A stretch of DNA of 64,000 nt from Paramixta manurensis (lineage in GTDB: Bacteria > Pseudomonadota > Gammaproteobacteria > Enterobacterales > Enterobacteriaceae), in NCBI RefSeq assembly GCF_013285385.1, contig NZ_CP054212.1, positions 3,410,001 to 3,474,000 on the forward strand. Direction: 5' to 3'. Under the pieces are notes generated by a model. The model was not told the DNA's origin. It was given only the letters and a program-made list of their open reading frames with translations, and did not search any database. This document shows, piece after piece, positions 18,253-26,138 of the stretch. The position numbers and the translations under genes were made by a program. Numbering within the stretch: the first letter of the stretch is position 1; each line of letters begins with the position of its first letter.

Positions 18253-18282
18253 ATAATAATGCACTAAGTGCAAAGTTACCAA
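18253..18282 (-). promoter_or_regulatory. Candidate TetR-controlled promoter with palindromic operator
   Basis: On the minus strand, TTGGTA (18277-18282) and TATTAT (18253-18258) are 18 nt apart and resemble -35 and -10 elements. The perfect palindrome TGCACT-A-AGTGCA (18260-18272) fills the spacer, a classic repressor position. It lies in the 147-bp gap between tetR and the hydrolase gene. Binding by the neighbouring TetR protein is inferred. Confidence 0.5.
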
Positions 18283-18327
18283 CAGTGTATAATTATTTTC
18301 TGCTTCTGGTCGCCGTTACTTCGGCTC

Positions 18328-18939
18328 TCAATCTGCTAGCTGCTTAAAAACCGCGTTCAGATAATATTCAAATGGCTTCTTCCTCTGCTCTTCACTCCAG
18401 CATTCTGCCGAGATACGCATCGCACCTATTCCCATCATTGCGACTAAGCGTAGCTCCATACGCCGCGCGGGATCGGGCCATTTTTCCGTTAAAGCAGTAA
18501 ATAAGGCCTGTTCCTGACGAATATAATTCGCCTGTTTGCGTGCCAGCAGCGTGTCGGTTGAATGCATCAAACGATCGAGCGCCGTCGCCTCTTCTAAAGA
18601 ATAAGACGAGGTAATTTTTATTAGCGTCGCATATACCGCATCAAGCGGCGGTGTCTCCGGTGAGATTGCCAGCAGCTCAGTTTTGAAAGCCTCAGTAGAG
18701 CCGCTTTCCAGGGCGGTCACAATTTCCTCTTTCGAACTGAAATAGTGAAAAAAAGTTCGTCGGGAAATATCCGCCGCTTCGGCTATCGCATCTAGCGTGG
18801 TGGCTTCGAAACCGTTAGCCAGGAATAATTCCAGCGCGACAGTGATGATACGTTCATGCCTTGCCCGACGCTTTCTTTCGCGCAAACCTTCGATGGGCGC
18901 GGAGGCGTTATTAGGGGAAATGTGAGAGGGCTTAACCAT
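18328..18939 (-). CDS. TetR/AcrR family transcriptional regulator
   Basis: A 203-residue one-component repressor. N-terminal TetR HTH: RHERIITVALELFLANGFEA, then TTLDAIAEAADISRRTFFHYF with the recognition helix, then the linker SSKEEIV. The C-terminal ligand domain is divergent and gives no ligand clue. ATG 18939 has AGGAG 5 nt upstream. The hydrolase lipoprotein is the nearest downstream gene and the likeliest target. The conserved tail region of the AcrR C-terminal domain (EYYLNAVFKQL) is present. Confidence 0.9.
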   Translation of the reverse strand: MVKPSHISPNNASAPIEGLRERKRRARHERIITVALELFLANGFEATTLDAIAEAADISRRTFFHYFSSKEEIVTALESGSTEAFKTELLAISPETPPLDAVYATLIKITSSYSLEEATALDRLMHSTDTLLARKQANYIRQEQALFTALTEKWPDPARRMELRLVAMMGIGAMRISAECWSEEQRKKPFEYYLNAVFKQLAD

Positions 18940-19025
18940 GTTACTCCTGAAGATCGTCTTATCGCGTAGCGGATTTTACAGACCTGCCGCCTGCGCTGAA
19001 TAGCTTGGTGATGACTCTTTTAACA

Positions 19026-19928
19026 TCACTCAACGCTCTGCCCTTCCCGCAGGCGTATCGCGTCCCGACCGGGAGGAATGCCATAAAAGCGGCTATATTC
19101 GCGGCTGAATTGGGACGGGCTGTTATAGCCCACCGAAAACCCAATCGTCGCGACATCATCGGTGTGGGTAAGCAGCCGCACTCGCGCTTCCTGCAAACGC
19201 ACTTGCTTTTGATACTGCCCCGGCGTCATGGTGGTTATCGCGCGGAAATGGCGATGAAATGAGGATTCACTCATGCCCGCCAGCGCCGATAAATCTTCAA
19301 TCCTCAGCAGTTGCGCATAGTTAGCGCGTATCCAGCGAATCGCATGGCCGATCCGCGCCAGTCGGCTATCTGCCAAGCCAATTTGGCGCACCATCGCCCC
19401 TTGCGGGCCGTTTAATAGCCACCACAATATCTCCCGCTCAATCGCCGGAGCCAACACCACTGCGTCATCCGGTCGGTCAAGCAAACGCAACAGCCGTAAC
19501 ACCGCATCTCCGACTTCATGCGAGGCCGGACTAACGCCCAGCCCCGGGTGTTTTACCATTGCGCTGCGCGGCATGTTACCTGCCCTTTCCAACAATAACG
19601 ACGCAATCATCGTCGGTTTCAACATCAATCCCACCGCTAGACAGGGTTCATTGACCGTCGCGAATTCAATGTGGCTGGCAATCGGTAACTCCACCGACAC
19701 CACCAGATACTCGCCAGCGCCATACCGGAAAACACGCTCACCCAGCATGACCTTTTTCGTTCCCTGCACGACCAGTACAAACATCGGCTCAAAGACATGA
19801 TGAATGGGCTCGCTCGGCGTGCTCTGCGCGGAAACCACCAAGCCGGGAATAGCGGTCTGCACAATGGCCGGCCGCAGAGGCCCGGCGTGACGAGCAATCA
19901 GGGTGGATAATTCTTGTAAGGGCGTCAT
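19026..19928 (-). CDS. AraC family regulator with AraC_N (cupin) domain, YqhC-like
   Basis: A 300-residue activator. The N-terminal half is the AraC_N sensing domain (AIPGLVVSAQ, FEPMFVLVVQGTKKV, LVVSVELPI). The C-terminal half has two HTHs with YxxxxRLxxA-type signatures (LSALAGMSESSFHRHFRAIT and the IGFSVGYNSPSQFSREYSRFYG motif). ATG 19928 begins MTPLQELSTLIARHAGPLRP, as in the family; the longer frame to 20072 is not credible. It is divergent from an aldo/keto reductase, as E. coli yqhC is near the reductase genes it controls. It probably activates 20092-22857 in response to reactive aldehydes or similar electrophiles; this is inference. Confidence 0.88.
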   Translation of the reverse strand: MTPLQELSTLIARHAGPLRPAIVQTAIPGLVVSAQSTPSEPIHHVFEPMFVLVVQGTKKVMLGERVFRYGAGEYLVVSVELPIASHIEFATVNEPCLAVGLMLKPTMIASLLLERAGNMPRSAMVKHPGLGVSPASHEVGDAVLRLLRLLDRPDDAVVLAPAIEREILWWLLNGPQGAMVRQIGLADSRLARIGHAIRWIRANYAQLLRIEDLSALAGMSESSFHRHFRAITTMTPGQYQKQVRLQEARVRLLTHTDDVATIGFSVGYNSPSQFSREYSRFYGIPPGRDAIRLREGQSVE

Positions 19929-19968
19929 AAGCGTATTCTCACTAAAGCGACGGCATTCGCCAGCGACT

Positions 19969-20011
19969 ATCACGCAAACTAGCGTGATTGACAGGATTGT
20001 GCAAGATCCTG
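19969..20011. promoter_or_regulatory. Two inverted repeats in the araC / aldo-keto reductase divergent region
   Basis: ATCACGC-AAACTA-GCGTGAT (19969-19988, perfect 7-bp arms) is followed by CAGGAT-N8-ATCCTG (19992-20011, perfect 6-bp arms). Both lie in the 163-bp divergent spacer and are candidate operators for the adjacent AraC protein or another factor. No assigned consensus was recognised. Confidence 0.4.
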
Positions 20012-20091
20012 CCAGCTTGATGCTACCACGCCAAGAGCGGGTTCTGGTTAGATAATTTTCAACCCTACGCACCCTCCACAGGAGAAATGCT

Positions 20092-21174
20092 ATGCCGCTT
20101 GATTCTTACCTTTCCCTTGGCCGTTCCGGCCTGCGCGTCAGCCCGTTTTGCCTCGGTACGATGACCTTTGGCGAAGATTGGGGCTGGGGAAGCAGCGTGG
20201 CGGAATCGGAAGCGATTCTGACCGAATATCTGGCACAGGGCGGTAATTTTATTGATACCGCCAACATCTATACCAACGGGCACGCCGAAAAAATTATCGG
20301 TGATTATTTTGCGACACGCGGTGAATTGCGCGATCGGGTGGTACTGGCGACCAAGTTCTTCTGCAACTTGCATCCTGGCGATCCGAATGGCGGCGGCGCG
20401 GGCCGTAAGGCCATCATTCGCCAGTGCGAGGAGTCGCTACGCCGCTTGCAGACTGATTATATCGATCTCTACTGGCTGCATAACTATGATCGCACAGCGC
20501 CGATTGAGGAGACGCTACGCGCGATGGATGACCTGGTGACTGCCGGTAAAGTCCGCTATCTCGGGGTTTCCGACCTACCGGCCTGGAAAGTGGCGCAGGC
20601 GGCGACGCTCGCCGACTTCTGTCATTTTGCGCCTTTTATCGCCATGCAGGTGGAATACTCACTGTTAGCGCGTACCGTCGAAGGCGAGTTGACGCCGATG
20701 GCGCAGGAGTTGGGCATTGGCGTCATGCCATGGGGGCCGCTGCGTGGAGGTAAACTTTCCGGCAAATATACCCGTGACAACGCAGGCCAACAAAAATCCG
20801 ACCGCACCGGTTCGACCAGCGGGCTGAGCGCCGACGAGTATGCCGTACTGGATGTGGTCAACCAGGTCGCCGATGAAACCGGCGCCAGTGCCGCCGCGGT
20901 GGCTCTGGCATGGGTTCATCAGTGTCCCGGCGTCTCTTCTACGCTGATCGGCGCCAGACGTCTGGATCAGTTGCAGGCGAATCTTGCGGCGCTCGATCTA
21001 AAACTTACCGTTGACCAGCTTGCCCGGCTCGACGAGTGTTCGGTGCCGACGCTGAATTTCCCTGCCGACAATAACCGTCACCTCGCGCCGGGCCTCGCTT
21101 TTGCTGGTGCCACCGTGGACGGTGTAAAAACCACCGCGCAACCGATGATCGTAAACAACACCACCCGTTACTAA
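20092..21174 (+). CDS. Aldo/keto reductase
   Basis: NADP(H)-dependent reductase with a (beta/alpha)8 barrel, 360 residues. Catalytic tetrad positions are visible: Asp and Tyr in NFIDTANIYTNGHAE, Lys in LATKFF, His in YWLHNYD. The C-terminal cofactor region includes LIGARRLDQLQANL. Clear Shine-Dalgarno AGGAG before ATG. First gene of a three-gene run with the next reductase (35-bp gap) and a secreted NTF2-like protein. Substrate unknown; aldehyde or ketone detoxification is likely given the AraC_N regulator. Confidence 0.92.
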   Translation: MPLDSYLSLGRSGLRVSPFCLGTMTFGEDWGWGSSVAESEAILTEYLAQGGNFIDTANIYTNGHAEKIIGDYFATRGELRDRVVLATKFFCNLHPGDPNGGGAGRKAIIRQCEESLRRLQTDYIDLYWLHNYDRTAPIEETLRAMDDLVTAGKVRYLGVSDLPAWKVAQAATLADFCHFAPFIAMQVEYSLLARTVEGELTPMAQELGIGVMPWGPLRGGKLSGKYTRDNAGQQKSDRTGSTSGLSADEYAVLDVVNQVADETGASAAAVALAWVHQCPGVSSTLIGARRLDQLQANLAALDLKLTVDQLARLDECSVPTLNFPADNNRHLAPGLAFAGATVDGVKTTAQPMIVNNTTRY

Positions 21175-21209
21175 AAAACGGCGTCGCATAGGCGCTCAGG
21201 AGAAGCACA

Positions 21210-22211
21210 ATGAAACAGATCCAACTGGGTTCCAGCGGCCTAACGGTGAGCGCTCAGGGGCTGGGATGCATGGGTATGAGTACCACTTACGGCCCAAGCG
21301 ATGAACAGGAGAGCCTGGCGACATTGGCCCGGGCGCGTGAACTGGGCATCACTCTGTTCGATACGGCAGAAGTCTATGGACCGTTTAGCAATGAAAAACT
21401 GCTTGGCAAAGCGTTCGCCAGTACACGCGATCGCGTGGTGTTGGCAACCAAAGTCGGTTTCAAATTCGATGCCGCCGGCGCGCTCGAAATGGTCGCCGGT
21501 AGGCCGGTGGTTAGCGGCAAGCCAGCGCATATTCAGGCGGCGGTAGAGGGCTGTTTGCAGCGGCTGGGAACCGATTATATTGATTTGCTCTACCTGCATC
21601 GCATCGATCCTTCGACGCCGATCGAGGAAACCATTGCGGCGCTAGCAGCGCTGGTTAAGCAGGGAAAAATACGCTACATAGGGCTGTCTGAAGCCTCACC
21701 CGTGACTATCAGAAAGGCCCATGCCGTTCATCCCGTTTCGGCGGTGCAGATTGAGTATTCCCTGTTTGAACGTGGCGTGGAACACAACCAGGTTCTGGCA
21801 ACCACGCGTGAACTCGGCATTGGTTTTGTGTCTTATTCCCCGCTCGGTCGCGGTTTTTTATCCGGTGCGCTCAATGATCTATCGTCGCTGGCGTCCACCG
21901 ATTTCCGACGCTTCGATCCGCGATTCCAGGGAGAAAATTTACGCATTAACCTGCGCCTGGTCGACGGCATTACTAAAATTGCCGCGGCCAAAGGGGTCAC
22001 GCCGTCGCAATTAGCGATTGCCTGGACCCAACAGGCTGGAACCGTGCCGATACCCGGTACCCGCCGCGTGAAATATCTGGAGGAAAATGCAGCGGCGGCT
22101 GACCTGATACTGACTGAGGAGGAGTTACAGGCGTTAAATGACATCGCGCCGTTTGGCGCGGCGGCCGGAGAACGTTATGCGCCAGCGATGATGGAAACGC
22201 TGGGACACTAA
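21210..22211 (+). CDS. Aldo/keto reductase (YakC/AKR13-like)
   Basis: A second barrel reductase of 333 residues, only distantly similar to its neighbour, so the pair is not a recent duplication. Tetrad: Asp/Tyr in LFDTAEVYGPFSNE, Lys in LATKVGF, His in LYLHRID. The motif QGLGCMGMS near the N-terminus and IPGTRRVKYLEEN at the cofactor end are typical of the AKR13 group. AGGAG precedes the ATG. Probably co-transcribed with the preceding reductase. Confidence 0.92.
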   Translation: MKQIQLGSSGLTVSAQGLGCMGMSTTYGPSDEQESLATLARARELGITLFDTAEVYGPFSNEKLLGKAFASTRDRVVLATKVGFKFDAAGALEMVAGRPVVSGKPAHIQAAVEGCLQRLGTDYIDLLYLHRIDPSTPIEETIAALAALVKQGKIRYIGLSEASPVTIRKAHAVHPVSAVQIEYSLFERGVEHNQVLATTRELGIGFVSYSPLGRGFLSGALNDLSSLASTDFRRFDPRFQGENLRINLRLVDGITKIAAAKGVTPSQLAIAWTQQAGTVPIPGTRRVKYLEENAAAADLILTEEELQALNDIAPFGAAAGERYAPAMMETLGH

Positions 22212-22248
22212 AAATATCGGCATGGTCAACACACGAGGAGGCACCCGT

Positions 22249-22857
22249 ATGCAACCAGATTTTAACCGTCGTCTGTTACTGACTGCGGCGGCAGGCACTG
22301 CCGCCGTTGCCGGGTTCAATTCATCCCCGCTTTTTGCCGCCGCGCATTCCGCTGGCGCACCGCTTTCGCGTGACATGCTCTACTCAACCTCACCACAAGC
22401 AACAGCGCTACAGGGTGAAGCGGCCGATCGGGTTGCCATTCGCGCCTTGATTGATGCCTGGGCGCACTATGCCGATCGTCGGTTAGCGGAAAAGCAGGCA
22501 GCGCTCTTCACGGAAAACGGCGGGTATAGTATTTACAACGCCGAACCGGCGCATAGCCAGCCAGTGAGTTCCCGGCACGGACGGGCGCAAATTGTGGCGG
22601 CGCTGGCTACCCTTAACCAATTCGTGCATACCACCCATTTCAACGGGCAAAGCGCCATCGCGATTAAAGGGGATCGCGCGATCGGTGAATCTTACTGCCT
22701 GGCGCATCAGCTTCACGAAGTGAACGGACAACGGACGCTGCAACTCTTGTCGATTCGTTATTACGACGATTTTGTTCGGGTTAATGGGCAATGGCTCTTC
22801 GCCGAGCGGCAGTTAATTATTGACTGGAGTGATACACGTCCATCCGCCGAGAGTTAA
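22249..22857 (+). CDS. Exported NTF2/SnoaL-like protein
   Basis: A 202-residue protein. N-terminal export signal: basic NRR, hydrophobic LLLTAAAGTAAVAGF, cleavage near LFAAAHS; the double Arg makes a Tat signal possible. The mature part has a SnoaL/NTF2-like cone fold pattern (VAIRALIDAWAHYADRR, GRAQIVAALA, HTTHFNGQSAI, YYDDFVRVNGQWLFAERQL). ATG 22249 has a perfect AGGAGG 7 nt upstream; the frame to 22222 is rejected. It is the last gene of the reductase run. An exported partner for two cytosolic reductases is odd. Function unknown. Confidence 0.8.
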   Translation: MQPDFNRRLLLTAAAGTAAVAGFNSSPLFAAAHSAGAPLSRDMLYSTSPQATALQGEAADRVAIRALIDAWAHYADRRLAEKQAALFTENGGYSIYNAEPAHSQPVSSRHGRAQIVAALATLNQFVHTTHFNGQSAIAIKGDRAIGESYCLAHQLHEVNGQRTLQLLSIRYYDDFVRVNGQWLFAERQLIIDWSDTRPSAES

Positions 22858-22872
22858 CAGGCGGCTCCTCAG

Positions 22873-22901
22873 CGGCGCTCTCAAGGTACCTGAGAGCGCC
22901 G
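22873..22901. terminator. Hairpin between convergent NTF2-like and SDR genes
   Basis: Perfect 11-bp stem (CGGCGCTCTCA / TGAGAGCGCCG) with a 7-nt loop AGGTACC, centred between two convergent stops. No T-tract on either side; likely a bidirectional transcript end. Confidence 0.5.
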
Positions 22902-22916
22902 GAATCAAGCACCAAC

Positions 22917-23660
22917 TTATGCGGCGTTGAAGCTTTTCACCGCATCGGCCCCGGCGGGCAAGCGCATCGGGCTATTCGTATCGGTAACTGCCCGCCATAC
23001 GGCCTCAGCAACATCCGCAGCCTGAGTAATGTCGGTGAGATTTTCAAAGCCAGCCAGTACATGTTGCGCCAGATCGCCATAGCCTTCCGGGAAAGCGTTT
23101 TCCATATGCGGGCGACAGTTCTCGCCAAAGCGGGTGCCGGGAGCGGCGCCGGGCAGAACCAAACGTACCCGTATATTATGCGGTGCCAGTTCCAACGCAA
23201 GTGATTCGGTAAACGCATTTACCGCGGCTTTACTGCCGGTATACACCGCCAACAGCGGCAGTGGTCTCACCGTCACGGTTGAGGTGACATTCACAATAGT
23301 ACCGGCCTGCCGTTGACGAAATTGCGGGATGACCGCCTGGGTTAAGGCGATGGTGCCAAGCGTATTGGTCGCAAAAATTTCGCGAATACTTGCCATTGAA
23401 GCGCCTTCCAGCGCGCCCAACATACCTACACCCGCATTGTTAACCAGCACATCAATCGGACCGGCGGCTTCTACTGCGCGAGCGATACTGTGCGGATCAG
23501 TCACATCCAGCGCAATCACACTTAAACGATCGGATTGCGGAAACAGATCGGTGCGTGGCGTACGCATAGTGGCAATCACTTTCCAGTCACGCTCAAGAAA
23601 GTACTTGGCGGTTTCCAGCCCAAAGCCCGATGAACAGCCGGTGATAAGAATCGTTTTCAT
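22917..23660 (-). CDS. Short-chain dehydrogenase/reductase
   Basis: Classical SDR of 247 residues: cofactor motif TGCSSGFG, DVTD, NNAG (VLVNNAGVGM), catalytic Ser in NVTSTVTV and YxxxK as YTGSK. ATG 23660 has GGAG upstream and starts at the family position (MKTILITGCS); the frame to 23708 is rejected. It is divergent from an AraC gene, its probable regulator. It resembles SDRs annotated as YdfG-like or oxidoreductases of unknown substrate. Confidence 0.9.
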   Translation of the reverse strand: MKTILITGCSSGFGLETAKYFLERDWKVIATMRTPRTDLFPQSDRLSVIALDVTDPHSIARAVEAAGPIDVLVNNAGVGMLGALEGASMASIREIFATNTLGTIALTQAVIPQFRQRQAGTIVNVTSTVTVRPLPLLAVYTGSKAAVNAFTESLALELAPHNIRVRLVLPGAAPGTRFGENCRPHMENAFPEGYGDLAQHVLAGFENLTDITQAADVAEAVWRAVTDTNSPMRLPAGADAVKSFNAA

Positions 23661-23697
23661 GTTAACTCCCGTAGAACTAAATGGTCGGTTAACAATA

Positions 23698-23726
23698 GAT
23701 TGGTGCAATCGTACTTGCTACAATCG
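23698..23726. promoter_or_regulatory. Candidate operator in the SDR / araC divergent region
   Basis: Inverted repeat GATTG-GTG-CAATC (23698-23710), followed by a further CAATCG half at 23721-23726, 15 bp after the first. TACAAT at 23720-23725 resembles a -10. It lies in the 98-bp spacer between the two genes. Confidence 0.35.
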
Positions 23727-23758
23727 AAAGTCCGTAATTCTTTCGCCAGAGTCCAGTT

Positions 23759-24697
23759 ATGATCGATCCGCTTGCCGATGTGGTTACGCTGCTGCAACCC
23801 GCCGCGCAGTTCTCTAAAGTTGCGGTGGCTTCAGGTAGCTGGAAAGTACGCCGCACCGATCGGGGCGAGCCATTTTATTGTGTGGTTTTAGCGGGTTGCT
23901 GTCGGCTCGCCGTGAACCGAGAGACGCCCTTTCTGCTGCAGGAAGGCGATTTTGTGCTGATCCCCGCCGCGTGGGATTTCACTCTCTACAGCCAGCATCC
24001 CGATGATTTATCGGAAATCGCAAGCGTCGCACCAGTCCGCCAGCCCAATGGTGAATTTCGTATTGGTCAACAGGACGAACCGCCGGAAGTCCGAATGTTG
24101 CTCGGGCACTGCGTATTTGATGCGCCGGATGCGGCATTGCTGGTATCGCTGTTGCCGCAGTTGATCCATGTGCGCGGCGAACCCAGGCTTACCACCCTGG
24201 TTCAGTTGGTGGGCGATGAATCACGTGCACAGCGGCCTGCTCGCGCGGTGGTCCTGGCACGCCTGCTAGAGGTTCTGTTTATTGAGGCGCTACGTTCAGC
24301 GGCGAGGACTTACGCATCGCCGGGGTTGTTACAAGGGCTGGCCGATGAGCGGTTGGCGGCAGCAATACGCGGTTTGCATGAAAAGCCAGCGCATCCATGG
24401 ACCGTGGCGCAGATGGCAAAAACTGCGGCGCTCTCCCGCTCTACTTTTTTTGAGCGATTTCGTGCCACGGTGGGCGTTGCTCCGATGACCTATCTGCTCA
24501 CCTGGCGTATGGCGCTGGCAAAAGATCTGCTGCGTAAAAACGCCGCCAGCATTACCGAGGTGGCGGAACGCGTCGGCTATAGTTCGGTAAGTACCTTTAG
24601 CGTGGCCTTTTCTCGTTATGCTGGCCTGACGCCAACCCGTTACAGGCAGGAACTGAGCGCCAGAAACCTGGCCGATGAATTTCAGCAGCCTGGCTAA
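23759..24697 (+). CDS. AraC family regulator with cupin_6-type sensing domain
   Basis: 312 residues. The N-terminal cupin-like domain (WKVRRTDRGEPFYCVVLAGCCRLAV split by strands; LQEGDFVLIPAAWDF) is the type found beside SDR and oxidoreductase genes. The C-terminal AraC DNA-binding domain has MAKTAALSRSTFFERFRATV and VAERVGYSSVSTFSVAFSRY with the closing P-x-x-Y-R. Divergent from the SDR at 22917, the likely target. Unrelated in its N-terminal domain to the AraC protein at 19026. Confidence 0.88.
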   Translation: MIDPLADVVTLLQPAAQFSKVAVASGSWKVRRTDRGEPFYCVVLAGCCRLAVNRETPFLLQEGDFVLIPAAWDFTLYSQHPDDLSEIASVAPVRQPNGEFRIGQQDEPPEVRMLLGHCVFDAPDAALLVSLLPQLIHVRGEPRLTTLVQLVGDESRAQRPARAVVLARLLEVLFIEALRSAARTYASPGLLQGLADERLAAAIRGLHEKPAHPWTVAQMAKTAALSRSTFFERFRATVGVAPMTYLLTWRMALAKDLLRKNAASITEVAERVGYSSVSTFSVAFSRYAGLTPTRYRQELSARNLADEFQQPG

Positions 24698-24811
24698 CCG
24701 GGCGGATAGTGGGATTTCGGCACTAAGTTATATACTTTAAGACCGAGCGAACCTTTATGAAACGGGGCTTAGCCGAGAGCCTGAGCCAGCCGTTTGAGGC
24801 GAGAGATGACC

Positions 24812-25195
24812 ATGCACAGCACGAATTATCGGAACACACTGATCACGGTGTCGGATGATTGTCCGGTGACAGTGGCAACGCGGCCAGCCAAAGCGGGAAC
24901 CATCGCAGAGCGACAGTTCGCACAGCTTTCAGCCGCGCCCTATACTCTGACGTCAGACGAACTGCTTCTCGCTGTCGAGAATGCCCGCAAAGGCCCGGTG
25001 ACGGCAGACGAGTTCTTCGCTAAGCCACAAGCCTGCCTGCGCGCTTCTCCGCTGGTGAAGAAGCACGGTTATGGGCTGCACCACAATTCAGAGAGCCGGG
25101 TCGCGCTGGTCGCGATGGAGAGTGCCGAATATGCGCGGTTACTGGCTGATGCTTCGGTTGTGAAACGCCGGGGAATGCGTAGCTCGCGCCGTTGA
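24812..25195 (+). CDS. DUF6157 family protein
   Basis: 127 residues with the family features: MHSTNYRNTLI start, DDCPV, YTLTSDELLL, QACLRASPLVKKHGYGLHHN and a basic MRSSRR end. I recognise the family but no function is established. GAGAG lies 6 nt before ATG 24812. An in-frame ATG two codons earlier (24806) has GAGG at good distance and is equally possible. It stands alone between araC and the toxin gene; nothing is seen in 24698-24805. Confidence 0.8.
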   Translation: MHSTNYRNTLITVSDDCPVTVATRPAKAGTIAERQFAQLSAAPYTLTSDELLLAVENARKGPVTADEFFAKPQACLRASPLVKKHGYGLHHNSESRVALVAMESAEYARLLADASVVKRRGMRSSRR

Positions 25196-25241
25196 CTTCT
25201 CTCACCATGCGATAAAAGTACCGGCTGGCGTTGCCAGACTC

Positions 25242-25297
25242 AAAAACAAAAAAGCCCGCATCATTGCCAAACAACTGGCATTTGGAAACTGCTCGGG
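25242..25297 (-). terminator. Terminator after the toxin gene
   Basis: On the minus strand, CCCGAGCA pairs imperfectly with TGCGGGC (25254-25297), with an inner CCAAA/TTTGG stem, followed by TTTTTTGTTTTTG. Typical intrinsic terminator layout just past the toxin stop. Confidence 0.55.
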
Positions 25298-25300
25298 TTA

Positions 25301-25633
25301 TCAGGCCATGATCAGACGCTTAAACAGTAACTGCTGGACGTCCTGCCGATGTGCCAGGATCGCATGCGCGGTCACTAACGTTCCATCTACTGAATACAAA
25401 ACCCGGTAGCCTTCAGCGTGGTTAAACTCCCGGTACTTGGCGCAGCCAATTTTCAGCAATTCGGGGCAAATCTGGCCTTCCTGAGGGAACTGGCCTACGG
25501 TACTCTCAAACTGTGTGAGAATATCTGCGATAACCGGGCGCGGCTCAACATCAACCCGGCGCAGGAAACTCACTATTGTGTCGATGCAGTGCTTTACCGT
25601 CAGCGTGTACTCAAAGGTCACCTGCTGTTCCAT
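25301..25633 (-). CDS. Type II toxin, RelE/ParE superfamily
   Basis: 110 residues with the RelE/ParE pattern: helical N-terminus, FPQEGQICPELLKIG, then strands YREFNHAEGYRVLYSVDG and an ending HAILAHRQDVQQLLFKRL. Members cut mRNA or poison gyrase; which applies cannot be read from the sequence. ATG 25633 lies 30 bp after the antitoxin stop, in the usual antitoxin-toxin order. It appears intact. Confidence 0.85.
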   Translation of the reverse strand: MEQQVTFEYTLTVKHCIDTIVSFLRRVDVEPRPVIADILTQFESTVGQFPQEGQICPELLKIGCAKYREFNHAEGYRVLYSVDGTLVTAHAILAHRQDVQQLLFKRLIMA

Positions 25634-25663
25634 GGAAATCCCTTAACGTTGAGCTCGCTGCGT

Positions 25664-25897
25664 TTAATCCGCAAGTCCATCCAGCAACTGGTCTTTCGAG
25701 AACACGCGCCCTTCAGCTTTATCTTTCTCTGACAGGGTAAGCAGCTTCAGCAAAGCGATAGTGTTTTCCCGTTCCTGCTGCTGATCATAGGATTCTATAA
25801 CATAAGCAGGTACACCATTTTGTGTGACCAGGATGGGTTCTGACAGATCAAGCGTTGCTGCGTTCTTTTTAACGTAGCTGATTGTCTCTACTTTCAT
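25664..25897 (-). CDS. Type II antitoxin, Phd/YefM family
   Basis: 77 residues. N-terminal Phd/YefM DNA-binding fold (ETISYVKKNAATLDLSEPIL, VTQNGVPAYVIESYDQ), then a charged helical tail that would wrap the toxin. Upstream of and probably co-transcribed with the RelE/ParE toxin. Autoregulation is expected; direct repeats lie just upstream of the start. Confidence 0.88.
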   Translation of the reverse strand: MKVETISYVKKNAATLDLSEPILVTQNGVPAYVIESYDQQQERENTIALLKLLTLSEKDKAEGRVFSKDQLLDGLAD

Positions 25898-25934
25898 GAT
25901 CCGTTCGCCTAATAGTCATATCTTGGCTTTAATA

Positions 25935-25952
25935 TAGACCATATTTAGACCA
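25935..25952. promoter_or_regulatory. Direct repeats upstream of the antitoxin gene
   Basis: TAGACCA occurs twice with 11-bp spacing (25935-25941, 25946-25952), one helical turn, about 40 bp before the antitoxin start. A possible autoregulatory site; not a recognised consensus. The rest of 25898-26060 shows nothing clear. Confidence 0.3.
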
Positions 25953-26060
25953 CCAACAAGGCTCCTGATTATCTGCTTTTCAGAGAGTGCAACTCTAAGA
26001 CGATACCGTAAGAAATACCGCTAAAAAGTGTGAACTGTAATGAGGAAACATGAATGCACA

Positions 26061-26092
26061 TAAAGAAAAACCCTCTGTATAAACAGAGGGTT
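26061..26092 (-). terminator. Terminator of guaBA
   Basis: Perfect 10-bp stem (AACCCTCTGT / ACAGAGGGTT, loop ATAA) followed on the minus strand by TTTTTCTTTA. It lies 46 bp beyond the guaA stop. Confidence 0.85.
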
Positions 26093-26138
26093 GATTGCAG
26101 TATTGCCTGTTCATGAAAACCCAAGAAGGGCTATCGGC

